A stretch of 64,000 bases of DNA from CAVPCZ01 sp963779225 (lineage in GTDB: Bacteria; Bacteroidota; Ignavibacteria; UBA10030; UBA6906): the NCBI GenBank assembly GCA_963779225.1, contig CAVZWW010000003.1, positions 2,728,001-2,792,000 on the forward strand, in the 5' to 3' direction. Position numbers and translations under genes: made by a program. This document shows positions 26,982 through 34,636 of the stretch, piece after piece (position 1 is the stretch's first letter; each line of letters opens with the position of its first letter). The notes below the pieces were generated by a model. It saw only the letters and a program-made list of their open reading frames with translations. It made no database searches and was not told the DNA's origin.

Positions 26982-27420
26982 GATGATGATTGTCCTCGTG
27001 TATTGTGGATAGCTGATTGATCGAAGTGAACACAAGTCTGCTGTGTTTTACTCCCTTGAGGCCGGCAAGCGAAGAGCCGAGTAATTGCAGGTCGCCGGCC
27101 CTGCCTTTGAGGAGAATAACCTCCAGACAATTGTGGTGATCGATATGGACGTGCATGGATGTGATGATGTTGGCAAAATGATTGTGCTGAATCGCTGTCA
27201 GTTTGCTTTCGAGTTCACGCTTATGGTGGTCATACACAATGGAGAGTACGCCAAATACCGAGGCGTTCTTCTTCTGGATTTCTTCTTCTACCAACCGTGC
27301 GCGGATCAGGTCACGGAAGGCTTCTGAGCGGTTGCGGTATCCGGTACCTTCGAGAAATGCATCAAAACGTTTGACGAGGTCGGCTTCAATTGAAACGCCA
27401 AATCGTGTAAGGGGTTTCAT
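26962..27420 (-). CDS. nikR: Nickel-responsive regulator NikR
   Basis: A 152-residue protein. The N-terminal ribbon-helix-helix domain (MKPLTRFGVSIEADLVKRFD ... NRSEAFRDLIR) binds DNA. The ACT-like C-terminal domain carries the nickel ligands in QHNHFANI, HVHIDHHNC (His, His, Cys) as in E. coli NikR. An extra His-rich tail (HEDNHHHGSKKL) is present because the coding end overlaps the receptor start. It is the first gene of the operon and likely represses it when nickel is sufficient. Confidence 0.95.
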   Translation of the reverse strand: MKPLTRFGVSIEADLVKRFDAFLEGTGYRNRSEAFRDLIRARLVEEEIQKKNASVFGVLSIVYDHHKRELESKLTAIQHNHFANIITSMHVHIDHHNCLEVILLKGRAGDLQLLGSSLAGLKGVKHSRLVFTSINQLSTIHEDNHHHGSKKL

Positions 27421-27435
27421 GGCGTGCCATTCTTT

Positions 27436-27447
27436 TTACAAAAGTAA
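27436..27447. promoter_or_regulatory. Candidate operator upstream of nikR
   Basis: The perfect inverted repeat TTAC-AAAA-GTAA lies 16 bases before the nikR start. It overlaps a plausible minus-strand -10 (TACTTT) that follows a TTGCTT -35 at 17-base spacing. It does not match the enterobacterial NikR operator, so binding is a guess. Confidence 0.3.
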
Positions 27448-27531
27448 CACGTTGGGACGACAGAAGCAAGGGCGATGTGTGGCGAAGACGATCCGGCCGA
27501 CATGATCGCGGACGGAGTCCAATACGTGCCG

Positions 27532-27660
27532 AGTCCCTTCAAAAAGTGCCTCCGGACCAGAACTCCAGTGTGAACCATCCGGTCTTTGGTACAGAATTGG
27601 AGTGTTGATTTCAATTGAAATTCGCTACTTTGTGGGGGGATGGAGCTTTGAAGAGACACA
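27532..27660. repeat. MITE-like element 1 (ISb-derived ends)
   Basis: A 129 bp element with ISb-type inverted ends: left GTCCCTTCAAAAAGTGCCTC, right the complement of GGATGGAGCTTTGAAGAGAC. The inner part TTTCAATTGAAATTCGCTAC resembles the sequence just inside the ISb right end. It has no coding capacity. It is the same length as the element at 27704. Confidence 0.6.
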
Positions 27661-27703
27661 GGGGCTTTCTGCGAGATATTCTCGCAACTTTGAAGCGCTT
27701 GGC

Positions 27704-27832
27704 TGTCTCCATCTTAGAGTCCATCCGTGCCAGAAATTCGCGATCAAACTCTGATCAGTGACACAGAGAAATTGTATCGATTTCAATTAGAAGTCACTAC
27801 TTTGTACGGGATGGAGTTTGAAGAGAGGGACA
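27704..27832. repeat. MITE-like element 2 (ISb-derived ends)
   Basis: A 129 bp element with ends TGTCTCCATCTTAGAGTCCA and the complement of GGATGGAGTTTGAAGAGAGG. It shares the internal TTTCAATTAGAAGTCACTAC with element 1. It lies 43 bp before the rhuM start. The rest of the gap 27421-27875 holds only the nikR leader and these two elements. Confidence 0.6.
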
Positions 27833-27875
27833 CGTTGAAAAAGTCGCTGCTTCACCGAACGTTTGGGGGAGAATT

Positions 27876-28925
27876 ATGAAAGAGTCCGAACAGCCGCAAT
27901 CCAGCATCATTCTCTACCAGACGGCGGATGGCAGGACGCGCATTCAGTGCAGGTTTGAGAACGAAACCGTATGGCTGACGCAGGCGTTGATGGCGGAGCT
28001 TTTTCAGGTGACTACCCAGAATGTGACCTTGCATCTGAAGGCCATTTATGCCGAAGGCGAACTGGATGAGACAGCAACTTGTAAGGAATACTTACAAGTT
28101 CGGACGGAGGGCGATCGGCGGATCACCCGCGCTTTGAAACACTACAGTTTACCGGCCATCATCGCCGTCGGCTACCGGGTGCGTAGTGACAGGGGCACCC
28201 AGTTCCGCCAGTGGGCAACCGCCCAGCTGACAGAGTACCTGGTGAAGGGCTTCACGCTGGATGACGAGCGGTTGAAAAATCCGCCGGGCCAGGGGCAGAC
28301 GGACTACTTCGACGAACTCCTGGAGCGCATCCGCGATATTCGCTCGTCTGAGCGGCGCTTCTATCAGAAGGTTCTGGATATCTATGCAACGAGCATGGAC
28401 TACTCGCCAAACACGGAGATCTCGCAGCAGTTCTTCGCGACGGTTCAGAACAAAATGCACTGGGCCGCGCACGGGCATACGGCGGCGGAAGTGATCCACG
28501 GGCGCGCCGATGCGACCAAGCCGCTGATGGGGCTGCTGACGACTCGCTCTGGGAAGATCATCCGTAAGGATGATGTCTCCATTGCCAAGAACTATCTCAA
28601 TGAAACGGAACTCCAGGCTCTGAACCGGATCGTGAACCTCTACATCGAATTCGCGGAACTTCAGGCCCTCAGCCGCAAGCCAATGACCATGCGTAAATGG
28701 ATCGAAAAGCTGGATGAGTTCCTGAAAATCTCCGGGCGCGAATTGCTGGATCACGCCGGAAAGGTCTCCGCCGAGGCGGCCAAGTTGAAGGCAGAGATGG
28801 AATTCGATCGTTACCGCGCTCTGACAGACGTCCAGCCGCGACCTGTGGATGCGGACTTTGAACAAGCTGCGAAGCGGTTGCAGAAAATGTCCAAGCCGAA
28901 GAGACGCAAGCCACCCAAATCATGA
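27876..28925 (+). CDS. rhuM: RhuM family protein
   Basis: A 349-residue protein with the RhuM pattern: SSIILYQTADGRTRIQCRFE, TVWLTQALMAELFQVTTQNV, HLKAIYAEGELDETATCKEY, then YSLPAIIAVGYRVRSDRGTQ and FRQWATAQLTEYLVKGFTLD. The C-terminal half (SISAQQFFATVQNKMHWA-like region and a long helical tail) is also typical. RhuM proteins are common in genomic islands and are suspected of defence or virulence roles, but the biochemistry is unknown. The start follows GGGGGAGAATT. Confidence 0.92.
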   Translation: MKESEQPQSSIILYQTADGRTRIQCRFENETVWLTQALMAELFQVTTQNVTLHLKAIYAEGELDETATCKEYLQVRTEGDRRITRALKHYSLPAIIAVGYRVRSDRGTQFRQWATAQLTEYLVKGFTLDDERLKNPPGQGQTDYFDELLERIRDIRSSERRFYQKVLDIYATSMDYSPNTEISQQFFATVQNKMHWAAHGHTAAEVIHGRADATKPLMGLLTTRSGKIIRKDDVSIAKNYLNETELQALNRIVNLYIEFAELQALSRKPMTMRKWIEKLDEFLKISGRELLDHAGKVSAEAAKLKAEMEFDRYRALTDVQPRPVDADFEQAAKRLQKMSKPKRRKPPKS

Positions 28926-28960
28926 CCAAAACCGGAGCCGAACATATCGACCCCGCTGTT

Positions 28961-29336
28961 CCTATTCAAAATGGCATCCGAGTGGCGATCGGTCCGCAAA
29001 TCGCACCACATGCAAGATGCAGCTCATGCTGCTGGCGTCTTCGTTTCATAAGTCTGCCCGTCCATGATTGCACGGTTGCCGTGCGAATCGTCATGAAGTG
29101 GGATCGCTATTAGTCCTCCAGTGAGTGTGAGCAGATTGTGTACGGTTTGTGAAATTTGATGCACTCCATGTAATCCAAATTTGGAAAACTGCCCCAAAAT
29201 CGCCGCATTGCAGAAATGCCGCAATTTTCGGGACCAAGAGGCCGGGGGTTCAAATCCCCCCGCCCCGACTGAATTCGCCACTTTTTCCTCTTTCGATCTC
29301 CGCGTGTGCGATATTTGTACGCACTTTCGGAGATCG
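28961..29336 (+). repeat. Island repeat R4 with tRNA-Pro(CGG) 3'-half core at 29227-29269
   Basis: A variant unit. The left side has a different direct-repeat set (GTGAGCAGATTGTG and GGTTTGTG at 29125-29151) in place of TGTAACCAG. The core from TTCGGGACCAAG to CGCCCCGAC is conserved, but the base after it differs (TGA, not GA). To the right is a hairpin, CGATCTCCG ... CGGAGATCG (29294-29336), enclosing GTGTGCGATATTTGTACGCA. No gene is present in 28926-29371. Confidence 0.7.
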
Positions 29337-29371
29337 TTCGTTGTAGGGGCATGCGCGTGCGATTACGGGGC

Positions 29372-30701
29372 TGTCCCTCGTCAATATTCCGTCCGTAGCA
29401 TAATGTCACCACGAATCATGAGTTGAGCGTGGTGTTCTGTGCAATGAGGAGGTAAGTGGGGAAGAGTTGTCGATCGCAGAAGAGGGAAGTGCGCACAATT
29501 TCAATCTGAAGAGTCACATTCCCCACAGCGGGGAAATAGATTTCCCTTGGTCCACGTGTGGACTAATCGAAGATGAGCAACCTGCTCGCTTGCTATGCGG
29601 CCCTTCGGTAATAGTAGTGATGCAGCCCATTCACAACAGCCAACTTGTCGATCAGCCCGTTGGTTTGGACCTCTCGCGGTTCTGGTGAATCCTTCTTGAT
29701 TCCCAGATGAGTTCGTTGAGTGTTGTAGTAGCGGATGTAACTCTGCAGTATCCCCCGCAGGTGACCCTCGTTAATGATGATTAGATGATCCAGGCATTCC
29801 CTCCGGATACTTCCTATCAATCTTTCCGCGAAGCCATTTTGCCACGGAGATCTGAATGCGGTCAGGATTGGTTCCATACCAAGAGCGGAAATGGTTTGCG
29901 CAAACACATCGCCGAACTTCATATCGCGATCCCGAATCAGAAACCTTGGCGTTTGCTCCTCACAGAAGGCGTTTCGCAGTTGTTGAGCGGACCACTGAGC
30001 TGTGGGATGAGCTGTCACGTTGAAGTGAATGATCCTTCTTCTGTCGTGAGAGAGGACGACCAGGACGTAAAGCAGCTTGAAGGTGATGGTTGGAACAACA
30101 AGGAAGTCAACAGAGACAATTTGTGCGGAGTGGTTCTTCAGAAACGTCTTCCAGCGTTGCCTCGTTGTTCTTGGAGCTTTCTTTGGCATGTACCGTAGCA
30201 CGGTGGATTCTGAGATATCGAATCCGAGTTTCAACAGCTCGCCATGGATTCGGGGAGCTCCCCAGAGAGCGTTATCGCTTGCCATCTGCTTGATCAGTTC
30301 GATTTGGGCCTGATGAATCTTCGGTCTGCCTGCGTCTGATCGGCTTTTCCATCTCCAGAACAGCCTGAAGCCCTGCCGGTGCCAGCGGATCAAGGTTTCG
30401 GGTTGTACGATGAGAAGAGCTTCCCTCCAGGAGTCGTAAAGATCTGTCAGAATGCCGACGAAGAACCTGTCGGAGGGCCCGATCCTGAGTCTTGGTGACG
30501 ACCGCGCAACTATCTCCAACTGTTTTCTGAGAAACAGAACCTCGAGGTGGAGTTGGGTGTAGGATTTGAAGAGTGAGAGGAGAAACGAGAGGATGGATCT
30601 GAGCATTGGGCTTCTGTCCGTTTAACTGGTACACAATTCAAAGTAGCGAATGTAATCTGGATTCGCTATCCTGCTCGCGGATGGAATTGTGACGAGGCAC
30701 A
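29372..30701 (-). mobile_element. ISb copy 2
   Basis: A 1330 bp element whose ends are TGTCCCTCGTCAATATTCCG (left) and the complement of TGTGCCTCGTCACAATTCCA (right). Between the left end and the transposase stop are two palindromes (GGGAAATAGATTTCCC and TCCACGTGTGGA). Confidence 0.88.
29593..30606 (-). CDS. ISb transposase, second copy
   Basis: A 337-residue enzyme, colinear with the copy at 19733 but clearly diverged (for example RSSPRLRIGPSDRFFVGILT versus RTSPRLRPNPTDRFLLSALT). The same DDE residues are visible: VSVDFLVVPTITFK, IRDRDMKFGD and AERLIGSIRRECLDH. It looks complete. The divergence shows that the two ISb copies arrived separately or have resided here for a long time. Confidence 0.9.
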   Translation of the reverse strand: MLRSILSFLLSLFKSYTQLHLEVLFLRKQLEIVARSSPRLRIGPSDRFFVGILTDLYDSWREALLIVQPETLIRWHRQGFRLFWRWKSRSDAGRPKIHQAQIELIKQMASDNALWGAPRIHGELLKLGFDISESTVLRYMPKKAPRTTRQRWKTFLKNHSAQIVSVDFLVVPTITFKLLYVLVVLSHDRRRIIHFNVTAHPTAQWSAQQLRNAFCEEQTPRFLIRDRDMKFGDVFAQTISALGMEPILTAFRSPWQNGFAERLIGSIRRECLDHLIIINEGHLRGILQSYIRYYNTQRTHLGIKKDSPEPREVQTNGLIDKLAVVNGLHHYYYRRAA

Positions 30702-30886
30702 CCTCTGAACAAATATCGTCAGCGCAATCGAGCGGATCGAATCTACATCCCACTTAATTTTGCACGCGGATGAAATCTTGAAGAGGCACCGGTCTCTTCA
30801 ACAACACTCATCACACGTGTCGCCCCACATACCGAAAACTCCCCCGACAGAACTCGATCCTATCATTTCAGATTTTCCGATTTTAC
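30702..30886. other. Short gap with an extra ISb-like end
   Basis: Contains one more right-end-like sequence at 30768-30790 (GGATGAAATCTTGAAGAGGC), outside ISb copy 2. No gene seen. Confidence 0.4.
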
Positions 30887-30915
30887 TTGACATGGCCTGA
30901 CTTCGGAGCTATATT
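30887..30915 (+). promoter_or_regulatory. Consensus-like sigma-70-type promoter
   Basis: TTGACA at 30887-30892, a 17-base spacer and TATATT at 30910-30915. It stands 30 bases before the ATG at 30945, which has AAAGGAAAG as ribosome site. This is the best promoter match seen in the window. It could also read into the stress cluster beginning at 31537. Confidence 0.6.
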
Positions 30916-30944
30916 GCTAGTGGGGTATAAAAGGAAAGAACGCA

Positions 30945-31292
30945 ATGCATCGGGCGGTAAGAGACATAGCCGTAATTCTGCTGGCATCGGTCGTCGTAAC
31001 AGGTGCAAAGGCAGCAAGTATCTGTGAGACGGCTGGTCTGAACTGGCCGCCTAAGCAGCCTGAGATGAGTGCGAGCTTCGGTCACTCGAAGGATGCCACC
31101 AAAGAATCTTTCACTCAGGGACGCCAAACGCGGCCCGTGAAGCAGATTTCCTCATTCCCTGTGTATCCGTGTGTAGTGGAATTCGCTGGCTGTGACACTG
31201 AGTTCTTCCTTCTTTTCGATTTACGTCCGCGTCTCTTCGGTTCGTCTTTCTACTTCTCATTACTCTGCAATAAAGCACCTCCAGTAGCGTAA
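30945..31292 (+). CDS. Hypothetical exported protein (uncertain)
   Basis: A 115-residue frame with a good promoter and ribosome site and a signal-peptide-like start (MHRAVRDIAVILLASVVVTG, then AKAAS). The rest has low-complexity, unstructured character and no family signature. The C-terminal half (FFLLFDLRPRLFGSSFYFSL) may be out of frame with an original gene. It may be a decayed gene kept behind an active promoter. Confidence 0.35.
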   Translation: MHRAVRDIAVILLASVVVTGAKAASICETAGLNWPPKQPEMSASFGHSKDATKESFTQGRQTRPVKQISSFPVYPCVVEFAGCDTEFFLLFDLRPRLFGSSFYFSLLCNKAPPVA

Positions 31293-31536
31293 GCGCACAT
31301 CATCGTCCTCTTCGCCTTTACCTGAAATGTGCTCAAAGGCGGTGCTACGGATTTCGCAAAGCCGGCAGTGACGGCGCTCGCAATGCCGATCAACGCAGAT
31401 TCAGGTATCTCAGGCAAGATAAGGATGACCCACTCTTAGTTCCCATACTGCGGGAACTATCAACGCTGGCACTCATCCGTGAAAGCGCAGATGGTGGTCA
31501 ACCAAGTCATTACTTGTTGCGCAAGAGGGTTTAACA
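31293..31536 (+). other. Gap with probable gene remnant
   Basis: One plus-strand frame without a start codon reads like the end of a real protein: FRYLRQDKDDPLLVPILREL, STLALIRESADGGQPSHYLL, RKRV, with its stop (TAA) at 31531-31533, just before the ATG at 31537. I infer a truncated gene whose 5' part was lost. Confidence 0.35.
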
Positions 31537-31812
31537 ATGGCACACATGCAGAAAAGGCCGGACCACACACACGAATCCGAAAGCAAGAAGAATTTCAAGC
31601 TCGTCGATATCAATGCTGTTGCAGGGGTGGGCAGTCATGGTAGACCACACTCAGAAGTCAAGCATGTGAACGCAGCCAAACTGGTGGCAGCTGGTTTGGA
31701 AAAACCTACTGGTCCAGAAATTGCGGGTTTCCCGTGGCAATTTGTTGCAGTAATGGCCGTGATTGTTCTAGGTCTTCTGACCCTCATCATCAGGTCGGTC
31801 TTCGGGTGGTAA
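31537..31812 (+). CDS. Small single-pass membrane protein
   Basis: A 91-residue protein with a polar N-terminal two thirds (HTHESESKKNFKLVDINAVA) and one C-terminal membrane helix (FVAVMAVIVLGLLTLIIRSV). No family recognised. It is the first gene of the one-directional stress cluster. A weak GCAAGAGGG precedes the ATG. Confidence 0.55.
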   Translation: MAHMQKRPDHTHESESKKNFKLVDINAVAGVGSHGRPHSEVKHVNAAKLVAAGLEKPTGPEIAGFPWQFVAVMAVIVLGLLTLIIRSVFGW

Positions 31813-31834
31813 CGATTCGACACGGAGGTGAGTT

Positions 31835-31918
31835 ATGGCGATGACAATTCCGTTGAACGAGGTTAAACTATCAAATTGGTTTGTTCGTTTTGTGGCATCA
31901 GCCTCTCATATCACATAA
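31835..31918 (+). CDS. Possible 27-residue peptide
   Basis: A short frame with a strong ribosome site (GGAGGTGAGTT) reads MAMTIPLNEVKLSNWFVRFV then ASASHIT. It could be a leader peptide or a remnant. A similar MAMTLKQ ending occurs in a short frame around 35489-35572. No function can be proposed. Confidence 0.25.
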   Translation: MAMTIPLNEVKLSNWFVRFVASASHIT

Positions 31919-31948
31919 TCGTCTTGACGAACTGAAGGAGGCAGAATC

Positions 31949-32554
31949 ATGAGAAACACATTCCGGGCTGCCCTGCCGCCTCTGTTAGGCCTGTGTTTCG
32001 CCGTGTCCTGTTTGATCCTATTCGGGTGCAACGAGGGAAAGGAGCGAACGCGGGTACCGGCGGGTACTATGCAGGAGTACACTGATCCGGGCATCGGTTT
32101 CAGCATTCAGTACCCCGAAGGATGGATTGTCAGTGCACAGGTTGGTCGAGCGTACTTCTACAATGACCACTATGTGGAGCAAAGGTTTCTCGATCCCAGA
32201 GGTTCCCATGACGATGGCGCTGTCATTGCCATTACGGCAAAGAAGACGAATGACGTAGGAGCCGCCATCGTGAGATTCAGGGGAGATCTCGCCGCATCAG
32301 GGTCTATAGTCACCGCGGAGGGGCCTGTTATGGTCGGAAAGCATCAAGGGATCAGGTTTTCTTACACTGCCAGCTTCGGCGCCAAAAACGTTGTCGAAGG
32401 GTACCACATTCTTGTTGCAGCGGATTCAGTACTGTACGACCTCGGTGTTGCCGGCTTCGGCGATCGCTTCGATGCTTATACCATGGTGTTCGATGCCTCG
32501 CTGGGGTCGTTCCGGTTCCCCGAGCCGAATGCGCGAGTGACAAGCGGCTTTTAA
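31949..32554 (+). CDS. Lipoprotein with PsbP-like fold
   Basis: A 201-residue lipoprotein with signal peptide and lipobox (LILFGC). The body starts YTDPGIGFSIQYPEGWIVSA, a phrase typical of PsbP/DUF1795-like domains found in many bacterial lipoproteins, followed by AIVRFRGDLAASG and GIRFSYTASFGAKNV. AGGAGGC precedes the ATG. Probably envelope-anchored. The role is unknown. Confidence 0.65.
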   Translation: MRNTFRAALPPLLGLCFAVSCLILFGCNEGKERTRVPAGTMQEYTDPGIGFSIQYPEGWIVSAQVGRAYFYNDHYVEQRFLDPRGSHDDGAVIAITAKKTNDVGAAIVRFRGDLAASGSIVTAEGPVMVGKHQGIRFSYTASFGAKNVVEGYHILVAADSVLYDLGVAGFGDRFDAYTMVFDASLGSFRFPEPNARVTSGF

Positions 32555-32610
32555 AGAAGCACACAGAGCCAAAGTCGACTCCCTACGAGATCACATATGG
32601 AGATCGCAAC

Positions 32611-32961
32611 ATGGAAACCGCGACAGGAAGTATGGCGATTGGCGTCAATCTCATTGTGAAGAATTTCCTGGTCACCCATGTTGGAGCGAATCCCATGGAG
32701 ATGAAAACGGAAATCACTGAAGACGTCCTTGTGGTCCTCATCCGGGGTCTTCTTCTACCTGCGGAAATAGAGATGCTCTCGAGAAATGGAATCACAGTTG
32801 TATCGTATCAACAATTGCGCGAGCATTTGTTCAAGAAGTCAGAACTCGTGTTGCGGGAAAGGGTAGCTGACTTTCTCCAAAGAAACATCAAGAGTATCCA
32901 CTACATCTTCGGAACGCAGCCGGAGGATATGAGCATCATCATCTACTTGGAACCCCTGTGA
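32611..32961 (+). CDS. DUF2294-like protein
   Basis: A 116-residue protein with the DUF2294 pattern: ATGSMAIGVNLIVKNFLVTH, VGANPMEMKTEITEDVLVVL, IRGLLLPAEIEML, and VLRERVADFLQRNIKSIHYI, with the final strand EDMSIIIYLEPL. Homologues in other bacteria are short cytoplasmic proteins of unknown function, often near redox or stress genes. Here it follows the lipoprotein and precedes a zinc-ribbon protein on the same strand. Confidence 0.65.
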   Translation: METATGSMAIGVNLIVKNFLVTHVGANPMEMKTEITEDVLVVLIRGLLLPAEIEMLSRNGITVVSYQQLREHLFKKSELVLRERVADFLQRNIKSIHYIFGTQPEDMSIIIYLEPL

Positions 32962-32987
32962 GTCGGCAACGAAAGGAGCGATAAACG

Positions 32988-33182
32988 ATGACTTTCACAC
33001 CGAACGTCCAATGCAGAGTCTGCACATCCTTCATGGTGTTTGTTCAGAGAAGAGGCAGCAGCGAAGGGCTGTGGGTGTGTCCTGTGTGTGCTGCAAAATG
33101 CAGGACCGTATCTGTTGAGCAAGACGAGGATGAGGATACGGAGGTACGATCCACTTCTGAAAAGAGAGTCATCCGGATGTAG
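32988..33182 (+). CDS. Zinc-ribbon small protein
   Basis: A 64-residue protein with paired cysteines: CRVC near the start and CPVC a little further on, about 20 residues apart, which fits a single zinc ribbon. The tail is acidic (VEQDEDEDTEV). GAAAGGAG precedes the ATG. It may bind nucleic acid or protein. No family named. Confidence 0.55.
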   Translation: MTFTPNVQCRVCTSFMVFVQRRGSSEGLWVCPVCAAKCRTVSVEQDEDEDTEVRSTSEKRVIRM

Positions 33183-33212
33183 GCACACGACATCCTTTTT
33201 AAGGACGGAACT

Positions 33213-33587
33213 ATGGCCCGGTTAATAGGCATCTCCGCGCACGAATGTGAATCGCACTCACATGAATCGTCAAGACCATCGATTGTGTATGTCCACTCAG
33301 AGGCCTTCCGAGCATGTAGATTGCAAATGCGATTCATGCTGAAACTTGCCACACTAGTGAAAGATGATATTGATCTTTTCGTTCTCGACGCTCTGACGGG
33401 GAAAGAACCCCTGGCGCAGCTTGGCATCACTCATGCGCCTGCGTTGATTTTCCGCAAGGGGTTGGTCCAATGCATTCTTGAAGGCATTACTCCTGTGGAA
33501 ACGCTCCTGGCCGTGATCAAATCACACCTTGGGATTGACCTCAGTAGCAGAGAGCATATCAGTGAAAGGAGGATGATATCATGTTAA
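33213..33587 (+). CDS. Thioredoxin-fold protein without CxxC
   Basis: A 124-residue protein with thioredoxin-like order: PSIVYVHSEAFRACRLQMRF, DDIDLFVLDALTG, then the cis-Pro region LGITHAPALIFRKGLVQCIL. The usual CxxC is replaced by a single Cys (RACR), so it may act as a monothiol protein or a redox-inactive scaffold. Its stop overlaps the next gene by 7 bases, which suggests coupled translation with the DksA-like gene. Confidence 0.55.
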   Translation: MARLIGISAHECESHSHESSRPSIVYVHSEAFRACRLQMRFMLKLATLVKDDIDLFVLDALTGKEPLAQLGITHAPALIFRKGLVQCILEGITPVETLLAVIKSHLGIDLSSREHISERRMISC

Positions 33588-34114
33588 CAAGACACCGAAT
33601 ATCTCAATTACGGGATGCGCTTCATCGCATCACTGTCCCCAAGATGCTGGCGACCGGCAAAGGTGATACCACCCCTCAGAGGGAAAGTTATTCAACGAAC
33701 GAGTTACACCATTTCAGGAAGATCGTTCTGGAAATGCGGGAAGCAGCCCTTTCTGTCTCGCGTGATTGTCAGGACTCGGTACGCTCAATGGAGAGCGACC
33801 AACCGTCCTATGGGTCTCGCGAACAGCCGGTAAGCTTTCACGAACGCTCGGCTGACGCTTCAATGCGAGAGGAGTATGCCATTGTCATTGACCGTCAGCT
33901 GAAACTCCTCAGATATCTTGACGCCGCGCTTGATCGCATCGAAGATGGCAGTTATGGTGCCTGCATATGCTGTAAAGAACTCATAGCGCAAGAACGGCTC
34001 GAAGCTGTACCGCACACGCAACTCTGCATCAGCTGCAAAGGAGGTGGAAGCAGAGCGCTTACCTCAAAGAGCACGCGCTCATCATCCGGCAAAGGCAAAT
34101 ACAGTGCAGTCTAG
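33581..34114 (+). CDS. DksA/TraR-type C4 zinc-finger protein
   Basis: A 177-residue protein. The centre (EYAIVIDRQLKLLRYLDAAL, DRIEDGSYGACICC) and KELIAQERLEAVPHTQLCIS C form the four-cysteine finger of the DksA/TraR family, with the usual helical hairpin before it. Family members bind RNA polymerase and tune transcription during starvation. The N-terminal part is longer than in TraR and the C-terminal tail is basic and low in complexity. Confidence 0.85.
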   Translation: MLTRHRISQLRDALHRITVPKMLATGKGDTTPQRESYSTNELHHFRKIVLEMREAALSVSRDCQDSVRSMESDQPSYGSREQPVSFHERSADASMREEYAIVIDRQLKLLRYLDAALDRIEDGSYGACICCKELIAQERLEAVPHTQLCISCKGGGSRALTSKSTRSSSGKGKYSAV

Positions 34115-34129
34115 AACGCGGAGGTGCAA

Positions 34130-34594
34130 ATGAAGACCATACGAACCATCCTCTTCCCGACTGATTTCTCGGATAACTCCGCCTTAGCATGGAAACATGC
34201 TCTTCTTCATGCCAGCAAACAGAAGGCCAGGATTGTGTTGGTGCACGTGGTTCATCGCATGCCGCAGGACTACCAGTTCTTAGTTGTGGCGATGAGTCCA
34301 ACACAGATCTATGGGGGGCTGAAAGAACGAGCGGAACAACAAATGGCTCGACTGGCAAAAGAAGCCGACAGCAAGGGAATCACATGTGAGATCGTTATCC
34401 GCGACGGACAGCCGTTTGTCCAGATTATCCGATGTGCCAGAGAGGTAAAGGCGGACTTGATCGTGATGGGAAGTCGTGGACTCACGGGGCTGGCGCAGGT
34501 ACTGATTGGCAGCGTTGCGGAGAAGGTGGTGCGCAAAGCTCCGTGCTCTGTATTGGTTGTCAAGCATCCAACACAAAAGTTCCGGATGCCCTAA
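34130..34594 (+). CDS. Universal stress protein (UspA family)
   Basis: A 154-residue protein with a full UspA domain: TILFPTDFSDNSALAWKHAL, LVHVVH, DLIVMGSRGLTG followed by IGSVAEKVVRKAPCSVLVV. The GxRGxxG...GS motif indicates the ATP-binding subtype. The start at 34130 follows GGAGGTGCAA; a GTG at 34124 is less likely. It lies between the DksA-like and rubrerythrin genes and probably belongs to the same stress operon. Confidence 0.94.
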   Translation: MKTIRTILFPTDFSDNSALAWKHALLHASKQKARIVLVHVVHRMPQDYQFLVVAMSPTQIYGGLKERAEQQMARLAKEADSKGITCEIVIRDGQPFVQIIRCAREVKADLIVMGSRGLTGLAQVLIGSVAEKVVRKAPCSVLVVKHPTQKFRMP

Positions 34595-34636
34595 CGAACT
34601 GAGGCAAGAATACGCATTGCCGATATGGAGGCTACT

